This document shows, piece by piece, positions 1-10,765 of a stretch of 64,000 nucleotides of DNA. This DNA is from Ampelocalamus luodianensis. Lineage: Eukaryota; Streptophyta; Magnoliopsida; Poales; Poaceae. The position numbers and the translations under genes are program-made. Location: contig CM070639.1 of assembly GCA_036346255.1 (NCBI GenBank), positions 33,758,165 through 33,822,164 on the forward strand, given 5' to 3'. The notes below the pieces were generated by a model. It was not told where the DNA came from. It saw only the letters and a list, made by a program, of their open reading frames with translations, and made no database searches. How positions within the stretch are numbered: the stretch's first letter is position 1; every line of letters begins with the position of its first letter.

Positions 1-3000
1 TAATTAAAATGTTGTAGTCTAGTTCTCACGGGGCGTATCCGAGTGTGTCCATAACCTAGACGAGGCTATTCGAATAGTTTTAACCTCGCAGGGTGTACCA
101 ATGTACCCACACTCGCATCGCTTTTAAGCCACAAAGCACACTTAGAAGGTATGCCGGCAAGGCTAAGTCCTACGAGACGCTTTCCAATATTGTGCATTGA
201 CTACGAGCCGCTCGATGGGTAGAAACCCATACGCTTACATTGCAAGTCGAAAGACAACCACCATCACGGGAAGCCTTTCGACACTACAATGCTCCCAAAG
301 CACCATCCCTCCCGCGACTCCCTGCGACCCGAAGCCAATACACGCCAAAGTACTAAGTCAAGAGAGGTCCCATACCCTCTAGTGTGGTTAGCACGCAAAA
401 TGCTAAGTACGGTGGCGCAAGTAACTCGGTCCTTAATGACCCGGGCACCATTCCAGTCACACCCAGAAGCACACCAACATACCATTGTGCCCAAGTCTAA
501 ACCATTTTGTTTTTAGTTTTAGTTTTCATAAGTAGACATGGCACAAGGCTGAAATCATAAATCATAATAAGTTTTATGTGATCAAGGTTATCGACGAGTC
601 GATAACCGCCAATTTCTACCGGAAGCTAAGCAATTAATTCGCAACTACTAAGTGACACGAGCTCATCCACGAGCCCTAATCATAGCAATAACCTAGGCTC
701 ACTGTAGTAGAGAATAATCATTTGCTAAGGAAATGCATCTACTAGGTCAACTAACGACAATAGTTTAACACAAAGTAGCAATGCATACATAGAATTTGTA
801 ATTAACATAAATACTTAAAATACTGGGATTAACATGATCAAACTACTTGCCTTGCTGGGATTGGTCTTGCTGCAGAGGGGAGTGCTCAGGTTCAATAAAT
901 TTTTCGGAACCTAACGCGAAAAGGCGATAAAACCAATAAGAACGAAGAACACCAAAAGGAACTCAACTGCAAAGAACATCCAAATCCCATAAAATTTCTA
1001 CAGCAGCTAGAGGTTGATTTTAGACAATTTTAGAAACAAGAATCACTCCAATTGGACTTAGCATGAAAAAGTTATGGCTAAACTAAGCTCTCTCAGCATG
1101 AAAAATCCTAATTAAATTAATTACGGCTACTGTTCATGGCAAAAATTTCTAGAATGATCTAAGGTTCGAAATTTTTATAGCAGGTATATTATGATATCCT
1201 AATAACAGCAAAGTTGAGCTTACTAAATTTGGAGTTATAATGATTTACTTATGATTTTTCTAAGTTGTAAGCCTAGCACATTATATTTTCCAGAAACAGA
1301 AACATGTTCTAAATCTATTTCATATTCAAGTACACTAACAGAAGAATCTAGCAAAATTGATTTTGCACAATTTGGAGTTATACAGAAAAAAGATATGCAT
1401 TTTACAAGTTAAATTCTATTTTTGGGATATTCAAAATTGGCAGAAAACAAGCTATTAATGATTACATAATTTTTCTACCACAGAATCATAGTTAAAAGCA
1501 TTTTTATATTAAACTTTAGTGAACTACAAATTCATTACAGTTGGATTCATTTAAAAAGGATCTATTTTGAAATAGATATGAATTTCTAAAAATTTTATAC
1601 AATTTTTCAGTTGACAAAAACTATTTACCGAAATAAAACAACACTTAACGGAAAGGAATCGACGTGGACAACTATGGGCCCTTGATCTGGAATCTAACGG
1701 CGCGCGCGAGGGGTGCGCGAGAGCAACCCGAACGCCCCAACTCATCTCGACCGTTGATCAAAGATCTGATGGCCAAGAACGAGGAGGTTCGGACTCGCGA
1801 ACGACACGAATCGTGACCGATGATCATCAAATGAACGCCCATAACGATGGGAGGATCGGTGACCCGACGCCTAATCGACCGGGCCACAGATCGCAAAATG
1901 GACGGTGGCAAAGATCAAAGTGCAAATGGAGCGCCGACACGCGGCGCCGCCGCCGCTGATGCGAGTCACACACGCAAGCTTTAACACACGCGTGCACGTG
2001 CCTCGGGCCCACATGGTAGTGAGACACGAGGAGATTTTAGGACGATAATTAAATACTAATGACCAATGATTAGTGATGATTAGTAATTAATGCGCCCTAA
2101 AGATTTTCAGAGATGGATTAAGGAATCGAGGCCCACTGTCGCTGAGACAAGATGGCGGCCGGACACATTTATTGCTAACAATGATTAGCAATAAATAAAT
2201 CCAAAAATTTGCCCTAATGATTTCTGGTTTTCGGCTTTTAAGCCTACGGGCCCACCTGGCAGTGGCACAGGGGTTATTTCCGACAACCATTAATACCGAC
2301 ACTTAACTAATCAATGATTAGACCTTAATGATGTCCAAAACACACTGATTAGCGCCAGCGGAGGGGATTACAAGGGGTTGGGCCCACATGTCAGTGCGAC
2401 ATTTGGCCAAATTAGAACACAATTAATACTTCAAATGATTGGCAATGATTAAGCATTTACTGTGTCCTAAATAGATGACGAAAACGAGAGTTTACGCCCG
2501 GCAAAACCCCGAGCGAGAACAGTGGCTTGTCGCCGGCGACTCCGGTCACGGCGGCGCCCACAAAACACCAAAACGGACTCGTAATAGCGATGCGAACCCA
2601 ATGGTAATGACCTCGCCGACGGTGGAGGTCTAGAACGCCGGCAAGCCGGAAAACACAGAAAGATGCCATTTCGGCAAAACATGAAAATAGCAAAATACTC
2701 CGCTGCGGTCGAGGAAAGCGAGTGCCAACACTTCTAGAGACTAAATAGAAGCTACCTGAGCCAAGATGAGCTTCAAAAGATGGCCGGAGAAGCTTGAACA
2801 CGATGGAGTTCACCGGAGCCGAGGAAGATGAAGAAGAAAATGACAACCTGAGCAAAATGAACACCAATGGGTGATCAAAATAGCTTCATTAAGGTTCCCA
2901 TAAGCTCCACAAGTAAGTAATTGCAAAAAGAACCACTTATCGGAGTTGGAGAAGAAAAGGGGTGAAATCAGCCGAAAATCTCCAAACTTAAAATTGAGTG

Positions 3001-4335
3001 ATTCGTGTGAATGCAACCCAAAATTATGTTAGGGGAAATATAAAGGAAGTTGAGGAGCTCAAAAGGGTACAAGAAAGATTGAAGGTGAACCACTGGACAC
3101 CAAGATCGCCATTGGAGCTCTCGGGTCAACAATGGTGGTTTGAGGATTTGGAGTGGTTTTGAGCTCAAACACAGAGAAGAGCTAGGGTTGGTGTAAAGGA
3201 ACACTAGTAGGAACCAAAGGGGCTATTTATAGAGGGAGAATTAGGGTTTTGAGCAAGAACACGAGTCCATAGTGGTCTCGGTTCAAGGCACGGTCATGGA
3301 GCAAGAAATGATGGAGGCAAGTGAGGATTTGGACAGGAGAGACGAAAGCCTGGGGCGCATTTAATGCTCTACAGAGAGACGTTGACGAGAGGAAGCTCGA
3401 AGTGACACAACGAAGCCACCCTCTCTCTCTCTCTCTTCCTGCCATTGCTCGCCGCACTGCACGGAGAGACAGAGGAGGAAGAGGAATAGAAAGAATACGG
3501 TGACCGTCGGATTGAAAATGAACGGTCACGATTAAAAGGATGCGGCTGAAGGTTTTTAATACTCCAACCAACCAGGGCAGTCCGATCAAGAATTAACGGC
3601 TGATATTAACTGAGATGTTCGGGTGACCCGAACAGCTCATTCAATCAGGACGGCCCGATCTAAATCCAACGGCTCAAAAAGAATGAGATGATCGCGGTGG
3701 TCCGAACGGCACAACCAACGCGAGCCGAACGATTTAAATCCAACGGCCAAAATCGACCGCGCGTTTAAAAGGGGCCTGGTGCATTTAGTTGATTCGATCA
3801 AGTCCACTGGCTCGAGCCCGAGTCCGACTCAAACCCAAGGAACAGTGAACTAGATTTAGGTTTTTAATTTAAGCTGAGACTTTTGAGGATTTATTAGAGG
3901 TAGCAAAATAACTCCAAAAATTCTGAAATTTTTACAGGGGCTTGCTGACTTAGATATTGACCTTGTGTAAAATGTTTAGAGGTTTTTATCCAAAAATTCT
4001 GTAATGTACTGGTCCAAGGTTTGAATGAAAATCAAACAGGTTTGACTGCCCTCTAAAATATCCAAACAATTTCTAAAAATTGTGGAATTTTTCAGAAGGG
4101 CCACATACCATCTCAAGAACTTAGAAAAAATATTTCCAGGAGATGATCAAAAGATTCGACAAGATTGTTTTTGAAGGATCAAGATTTGGATCAAAAGACT
4201 TGTGACTGTGTATTTCCATAGTTCTTGTACAATAATTGTTCAGTACACACAGGAAATACATGACGTAAGAAAAAGTTTTAAGTTTCTACTCATTTTCTTA
4301 CATTTGAAACACAAGCCCAAAATTGGGATGTTACA
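1..4335 (-). mobile_element. Long gypsy LTR, family A, truncated by window start
   Basis: On the minus strand this LTR begins TGTAACATCCC at 4335 and runs leftward off the window. It matches, in the opposite orientation, the complete family-A LTR at 38371-42737 and the partial one at 59530-64000. The match includes the palindrome CTATTCGAATAG at 66-77 and its flanks. By comparison with the copy at 59530, about 0.75 kb is missing on the left. I cannot tell a solo LTR from the 5' LTR of an element lying to the left. Nothing in it looks like a real gene: the 136-residue frame at 2457-2867 (minus) is low-complexity and lies in LTR sequence. A (CT)n run lies near 3420-3441, and degenerate CCGTTGGAT-type motifs are scattered through 1740-3760. 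Confidence 0.85.
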
Positions 4336-5055
<720 letters not shown>

Positions 5056-5065
5056 CTCGTTCGAG
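5056..5065. repeat. Left target-site duplication of the MULE
   Basis: CTCGTTCGAG here is repeated exactly and directly at 14149-14158, immediately outside the two inverted ends. Mutator-like elements normally make 9-bp duplications (8-11 bp are seen), so a 10-bp repeat fits. One edge base could belong to the element. Confidence 0.85.
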
Positions 5066-5162
5066 GAATTTTTTTTAAAAATAATATTATTTTTAAAGAT
5101 ACTTATAAAAATAAATAGCCGTTTAAAAAAATTACAAAAATGTGCCTCTGTCGCTAGTTGAA
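5066..5162 (+). repeat. Left terminal inverted repeat of the MULE
   Basis: Pairs with the reverse complement of 14051-14148 with only a few mismatches. Recognisable blocks are GAATTTTTTT, AATAATATTATTTTTAAAGA, AATAGCCGTTT and TGTGCCTCTGTCGC. Beyond it, the short motif GTTGAATCGGCGACAG recurs in diverged copies to about 5290. Confidence 0.9.
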
Positions 5163-5456
5163 TCGGCGACAGAAACTGCCGCCACTCGCGTCGGGCGTTG
5201 TCGCGCTTCAATCAAGCATGTGAGTTACGCAGCTTTCTTGTCGCAAGTTGAATCGGCGATAGGTTCTGCCGCCGCTCAATCAAGCATGAGAGACGAACTA
5301 TCAAATCCCTAAAAATTAATCCGAATTCATTTTAATTCCAGAAAAAACAAGAGAGGTTGGAGAGGAGAGAAGAAATTGCGCGAAGCCCTCGCCGGTTCGT
5401 GGCGGCGGAGAGAGATTGATAGACCATCAGTTTCGATCGATCATCTTGTGTTGCAG

Positions 5457-6125
5457 GTAAATTTTTCTGAAACTGTGTATGTTACGCCCAAACTTTGTAG
5501 GTTAGCAAACGACAATAGCGACATAGAATTGAGTAGGTCGATACATGTAGTCGAACTCAGAGTACATATTTTGAGTTGATTAGCGACATAGAATTGCGAC
5601 TATAGCGACATAGAATTGAGTAGGTTACATAAATTTAGTCGAACTGTGCAGTACATATTTTGAGTTGTGTAGCGACATAGAAATGCGACAATAGCGATAT
5701 AGAATCGAGTAGGTTACATAAATGTAGCCAAACTGTGTAGTACATATTTTGAGTTGGACATAGAATTGCGATAATAGCGACATAGAATTGAGTATGGCGC
5801 TGGTTGACCGCTGTAGTAACATAATTGATGCACAATACATTTTTGAATTGTGAGAAAAACACGGAGTAGCTGTTTAAGTCTAAAAAACAATGAAAATATT
5901 TGTGCGCGGTTATTAGTTGTGTTAGCGCGCGGTCAATATCCTGTTAGTACGCTGTTATTAGTTGTATTAGTGCGCGGTCAATATCCTGTTAGTGCCGAAA
6001 ACACCGTTTAACTAGAAAAGTAGCATGACATGTATTAAATTTGTAAAGAAATTTCGTAGTTGCTACATAGGCTATGTAAAGATGCATGGAAAAAATATGA
6101 ACTTTCTATCTTGCTGCATTTTCAG
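5457..6125 (+). other. Probable 5' UTR intron of the plant mobile domain gene
   Basis: A strong donor (GCAG|GTAAAT) at 5457 and a strong acceptor (GCATTTTCAG) ending at 6125 bracket an AT-rich stretch. The acceptor lies directly before the ATG at 6128. The stretch contains an ~89-bp tandem repeat (5513-5800) and a second duplicated ~46-bp motif (GCGCGGTCAATATCCTGTTA) at about 5905-5997. The intron is inferred from splice consensus and the start of the coding region. Confidence 0.6.
5513..5800. repeat. ~89-bp tandem repeat, about 3.3 copies
   Basis: Units start near 5513, 5603, 5692 and 5775 (spacing 90, 89 and 83). Each contains AGCGACATAGAATTGAGTAG, then GTAGTCGAACTG, then AGTACATATTTTGAGTTG. 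A more degenerate unit may precede at about 5480. The array lies inside the presumed 5' UTR intron. Confidence 0.9.
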
Positions 6126-6127
6126 GT

Positions 6128-8771
6128 ATGGCCGACGCGAGTGAGTACGAGTTGCTTGACCCAGTGATTGACCAGCGTCACCGTAGCCGCCTCAGTACCG
6201 TGCTCCCTCCGGAGGGCGAGGCGCCGATAGAGCTAGGGGCGTTTCGGCTACGCACCCCCATCAGGGCATGGAGGCTGCACCGAGACTGGATTCCGAGGCA
6301 CGTGAAGTTGTGTCCTTCATGCACTCAATGGCGGTCTGATTATTTTGCGTTGACTCCTGTTTGTGCTTAATCGTTTGGACGCAGGTTGAGAGCGGCAGGC
6401 CTCCTTCCACTCGCGAGGATGGTGGAGGCGACGGTGGAGGACGATCAGGACCAGCGTCGGCCGGTCGACGCCTATGCGCTTTCCGCACGACCGCCCTACC
6501 GACGGCGCCCGTTGACCGCCGGAGGCCGAGACCCACACGCCCATCTCCCGTGCGGGAGATGACGCCGACGCCGCAGATGTGAGCTACCTCACCGGGTTGC
6601 CTTGCGCAGCGCCCGATGGTGGCGCACGACGCCCCGGCCACGTGGCGCACGACTCTTAGCGTGTTCGCGATATCCCGCCGCCAGCAAGCAGACGCCGAAG
6701 TTCAACAACCGCACAGCCCACGCGAAGTGGATCCGCGATTCACGTAAGTGTTTTCCTAACTATTTTCTCTCAGAATAATTCATTTGTGAACCCCGCCGAC
6801 GCTTACGTGTCTTCTTGCGGCCGAGCGATGGTCGCGGACGCAGGCGCCGCCATCGCATTACGCACTTCGAGGCCTACCTGCTGTGGTTGTTCGGGTGGGT
6901 GATGTTCCTGAGCTCCCACGGCGACAGCGTGGACAAGCACTACATCCGGTACGCGCGGGAGGTGGCGGAGTCACCGATCGAGCGGATCCCGCAAGACGCT
7001 GTGGGGTCGGCCGCGTTGTGCACGACGCATCGCGCGACCGTGGCGACGCTGTGCTAAGCGTTGGCGTGACGGCGCCATCCTCGGATGCCCGCCCCACCGC
7101 ACCGTGGTCGTTGGAGCGTTTCGGATCGGACGACCACATGTGGACTTGAGAGCGACGGGGACAGCTTGTACGTCCCGCAGGACGACCTGGACCGGCCGAC
7201 CATGGGCACTTTGTGGTGCCACCGACGGGTTAGTTTCAGAATCATTTGTTATTTTCATTTTGCGCCGTTATTCTCGTGTGCTAAGTTTGCGGTGTTGTAT
7301 TGCACAAGTCACCTTCACGCCGATCACTCGCAGGCTCCTACCCGAGTACATTGCAATGTTCGATCACCGAACGACGCATCGCGTCATCCGACCGTCTGCA
7401 TGGACGACCGGGTGATCGTGGCGCGCCTCAACAATCGCCGGGTGCATGCATGCGAGACTACGGTACTTGGTACACGCGAGTGCCTTGGTGCACGACATCT
7501 TCGTGGAGGAGTACCGATACGCGGTCATGCGCCGCCGGTCTCGCGACAGAGGTCCGGCCCCTGGGGGAGGCGGTGCCGGCACGTACACGCGTAAGTTCAT
7601 CGCTGACTTTATGTCCGTATAATATGTGTTACATCGCAACCAAATATTTTTCTTGCCGTCCACAGGTACACTAGGAAGGGAGTTCGTGGCACGATGTCCT
7701 GGTCGGACAGGATGGCCCCTTGGGTGGCCGATTGGAGTGTCGCGCACGAGACCCTCGTCGAGGTTGCGGACGAGGCCTACGACCCCGAGACGTACGAGCA
7801 CTACATGGAGTGGTACTCAGCTCGGACGAGGCTACGTTGCGTCCGGGTCGTGGTCGACCCTGCTCGACATGTGGCCGCGACGTCCGACACGTACCCCACC
7901 CACCGACTCGCTTTCACCGCAGCGACGATCGAATATTACATATTTCATATTTAATTTGACATACTTACGTAGAACTTCATGATTACCTATGCGTGGATCT
8001 TCACCGAGGTCGCCGAGATGGTAGACTCGCGCAAGACATGGCAATGTCGGGAGATCGAGGGCTCTCGCACAGATCGTGGAGGCGAAGACGCTGGAGTGCG
8101 GATCGCGATCGTCGCGACGCCGACCGACCCGGTGGACCGAGCAGTTCGAGGACGAGGGGTCAGCCGAGGTGGTAGGACACAGCCTCCTGATCCATTCGTG
8201 GCGGGCACGTCGGCGTGGCAGGGCGGGGGGAGCACCTCCGGACATGCGGGAGGTGAGTTCGACACGGTGACGCCGCTTCTTCATTTCATTTCAACCTCAT
8301 AAGTTTGTAACGACGATCTTATTACGTGTCCTCGCCCACCGTGACGCGGGCCGACTATGCCGCATCGTCCGAGCACATCTTTGGGCCAACAGTAAGTTCC
8401 GCTTGCTTGCGTAACGTGCTTTTAGTCATGACTATGTTTGTAACCTCATTCTTCGCAGAACGGATTCGAGGACGATACATTCTCGGCCGCGATGCAGACT
8501 CTATCGCACTCCATCGAAGACTTCTTGAGGATCCGCGTGACACGCAGCTTCTTTGGAGGCTTCGCAACAGACGGCGGCGAAGTTTGACCCATGCGACGCA
8601 GGATCAGCCGACGCCGACCCAGACGACGCAGGATCACCGACGCAGATCACCGACGCAGAGCACCGCTACACCACCGCGGACTTCTCGCGCGGGTCGGTAA
8701 TCAGCACCGACCTCGACGCACTCGCAGCAGCGACGGCAGAGGCCCGGGACGACACGCGGGGTGCAGGCTAA
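6128..8771 (+). pseudogene. Plant mobile domain (PMD) protein, frameshifted
   Basis: The family is the aminotransferase-like plant mobile domain, found in host MAIN/MAIL proteins (nuclear, linked to silencing and gene expression) and in transposons. Visible pieces in order are DQRHRSRL with a Trp-rich helix (6128-6306); GLLPLARMVE (from about 6394); the hallmark HLPCG / EMTPTPQ / DVSYLTGLPCAAP block split over three frames (about 6545-6615); FEAYLLWLFGWVMFLSSHG (about 6868-6925); a WGSA-LCTTHRA block (about 7000-7030); EYIAMFDHRTTHRVIRPSAW (about 7340-7400); and MAPWVADWSVAHETLVEVAD (about 7711-7770). A splice donor at 6307 and acceptor at 6384 join the first two pieces in frame. Other likely donors are at 6743, 7231 and 8391, and an acceptor precedes 8459. 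The acidic Asp/Ala-rich tail ends about 8771. Frames change by single missing bases, several in G runs, so it is either decayed or misread. Its role in a transposon is unknown. Confidence 0.75.
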
Positions 8772-9003
8772 GAGGGGACGCCATTAGATTTTCCTTTATG
8801 TATTTATTTCTTCATTATGCCAACTGTAGTTATGACATCTTTTGAATATCAGTAATATGGCTTTCTTTGATGATCCAACTGTTCGCAACGACGCGATAAA
8901 ACGAGCTAGGTTTTTTGGGCGATGCGACAACACGGGCGCTGACAGAGTCCTTAAAGGCTGCTCCGTCTTGTAGCATCCCCCTTAAAAGTTAGCCAGAGTA
9001 GGC

Positions 9004-9270
9004 AGCTTTTCAGGACGATGTGACCACACCGGCTAGTTTTTCAGGACGATGGCACCAGAGTAGACCGCTTTTCAGAACGATGTGACCAGGCGGACCAGCT
9101 TTTCAGGACGATGTGACCACACGGGCTTGCTTTTCAGGACGATGTGACTATACGGGCTAGCTTTTCAGGACGATGTGACCACACGGGCTTGCTTTCCAGG
9201 ACGATGTGACTACACGGACTAGCTTTTCAGGACGATGTGACCAGGCGGGCCAGCTTTTGTGGACGACTTA
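9004..9270. repeat. 31-bp x 9 minisatellite upstream of the GRF gene
   Basis: The CAGGACGATG core (or a one-base variant) recurs at 9011, 9042, 9073, 9104, 9135, 9166, 9197, 9228 and 9259, an exact 31-bp period. Units follow the pattern CTTTTCAGGACGATGTGACC plus a variable ACACGGGCT end. There are no unique spacers, so this is not a CRISPR array. It ends about 40 bp before a TATA box. Confidence 0.97.
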
Positions 9271-9310
9271 CCAAGACGAGAAGCCCGGCAACGGCTCCAT
9301 CCACTCCAGC

Positions 9311-9318
9311 TATAAATA
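9311..9318 (+). promoter_or_regulatory. TATA box of the GRF zinc-finger gene
   Basis: TATAAATA lies 50 bp before the ATG at 9368, a normal plant TATA-to-ATG distance. The 31-bp tandem array lies directly upstream and could act as a repeated promoter element. That role is inferred from position only. Confidence 0.65.
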
Positions 9319-9367
9319 CAGCGTAACTCGTCCAACTAGTCCACAACAGCACCACCAAGTAGAAAAC

Positions 9368-10171
9368 ATGGACAAGGAGAAGGAATGGGAGAAAATCCGT
9401 AAGCTTTTGAAGGACTGGGTGTCTCCCCATGAAACCACCACTCGCTATCATGCCGCTAGTCAGGAGCCTTTCACCCACCAAACCTTTCCGGAACTGGTGG
9501 ATCTTAGGAAGCTGCCTCGTAGTACGCCCAACGATTCTGGGACCAGCCGCGACCCCCCTCCTATGCCTGCGGAACGCCCTCCGGAAGGACCCCCGATAGG
9601 GGTGGCACCCCCCTATGCTGGTGTAGGGACGCCTGCAAGTGTGTGAAATCAACCGATGAGTGGACCATTGGGCAGCGCTATTGGTGCTGCCCAAACTACG
9701 CCGTTGACTGCAACAACAGGCATCCGGTAATGAAACCCTATTTCATGGTACAATACTTTTTTTATTCCGGAAAACGGGGTAACGAACTCTCTTTACCCAC
9801 CGCAGTCTCCGCCACCACTATGCGACTTCCGGCAGTGGATCGACGACAAGATCCACCCCTACGACATGTGGTCGTTGCTGAGACGGAAGAGCTGGGCCAG
9901 GGAGCACATCGAGACCCGTGAAAGGCGCCTCAAAGAGTTGAAAGCTGAGCAGGCCGAGCAAGGTAGGCGGGACAGGCAGCGCGAGGAGCAGGAGCGTGAG
10001 CATGCGAGGCGACGGGAGGCCGAGAGGGAGCGAAAGAGGGCCATCGCGGCGAGAGCCAAGGCGCAAGGCGAGGAGTACAACGCCGAGCTGGCCCGTAGGG
10101 TAAATGGCCACGCTCGACTCAAGAGTTCTACCATATTCCTCCACATGTCCCATGTATTTCGTTTTTCCTAA
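9368..10171 (+). pseudogene. GRF-type zinc-finger plus coiled-coil protein
   Basis: The ATG at 9368 opens MDKEKEWEKIRKLLKDWV, then a Pro-rich linker. A one-base frame change near 9625-9640 leads into a GRF-like zinc finger: DACKCVKSTDEW (about 9628-9663) followed by GQRYWCCPNYAVDC. An intron with donor GTAATG at 9727 and an acceptor CCGCAG near 9805 leads to PPLCDFRQWIDDKIHPYDMW and then a long Arg/Glu-rich coiled coil (about 9890-10095). The end may be a splice donor at about 10099 or the stop at 10171. GRF fingers bind single-stranded or structured nucleic acids in known proteins. Short GRF-plus-coiled-coil proteins are common in plant transposon-rich regions. Here the gene sits between the PMD and transposase genes of one element, which suggests an accessory role. 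Confidence 0.7.
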
Positions 10172-10765
10172 AGGCATGCGTGTACCGTGCTCGTTCGTTG
10201 TCTGCGTGCCATGTAATCCCCTTGTCTGATGAAATGTCGTGTGGTTATCGTTGAGTCATTTCAAGAGTTCTCCAACGGAGTTGTGCGAGATTCGAACGCA
10301 TTTTAGTATCGCTTGCCTTGGTACGCATTTAATCATTAATCCTCAATCGCCCTCCAAAAATCTTCCAACATTGCACAACAACAAATAGCGATCGGCGATA
10401 GCGGTGACGCCAGTTCAATCTGGCGACAGAAGGTATCGCCGCTCAATCAAGCGACAGAAGGTATTGCCGATTAAATCGCGATGTGGCTCGACTCTACAAA
10501 ATCCTCTTGCAACCGCCGAAATTCCACACAGACTCGGTCTTACTCAACCAAAAATGAAGGACACAACAGAGAGGAGGACGAGAAAAGCTAGCGGTTGCTG
10601 TCATTCAGCTTGCCCACCTCTGTAATTTTCTTAATGAACGGTTTACATGATTCTTGATGTGCTGTTACGTAGTGAAGTCTGTTTTACATAGTTTTTTGGT
10701 AGGATATTTAGTTGCACATATGTAGTTCACGGTGTAAATGTTCTTCACACTGCAGTACGTCAAAT
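10172..10765. other. Intergenic region with internal TIR-like motifs and transposase 5' leader
   Basis: At 10378-10480 short inverted motifs (GGCGATAGC, GCGACAGAAGGTATCGCCGC, CTCAATCAAGC, GCGACAGAAGGTATTGCCG) resemble the left subterminal region at about 5148-5290, including the shared CCGCTCAATCAAGC. Further right, a probable 5' leader of the transposase gene ends in an acceptor CACTGCAG just before the ATG at 10766. The arrangement looks like a second copy of end-type promoter sequence placed in front of the transposase gene. Confidence 0.55.

Noticed and set aside
2457..2867. 136-residue minus-strand frame
   Set aside because: Low-complexity frame inside LTR sequence, with no domain.
9004..9270. 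Possible CRISPR-like array
   Set aside because: Units are contiguous 31-bp tandem copies without spacers, and the DNA is plant nuclear.
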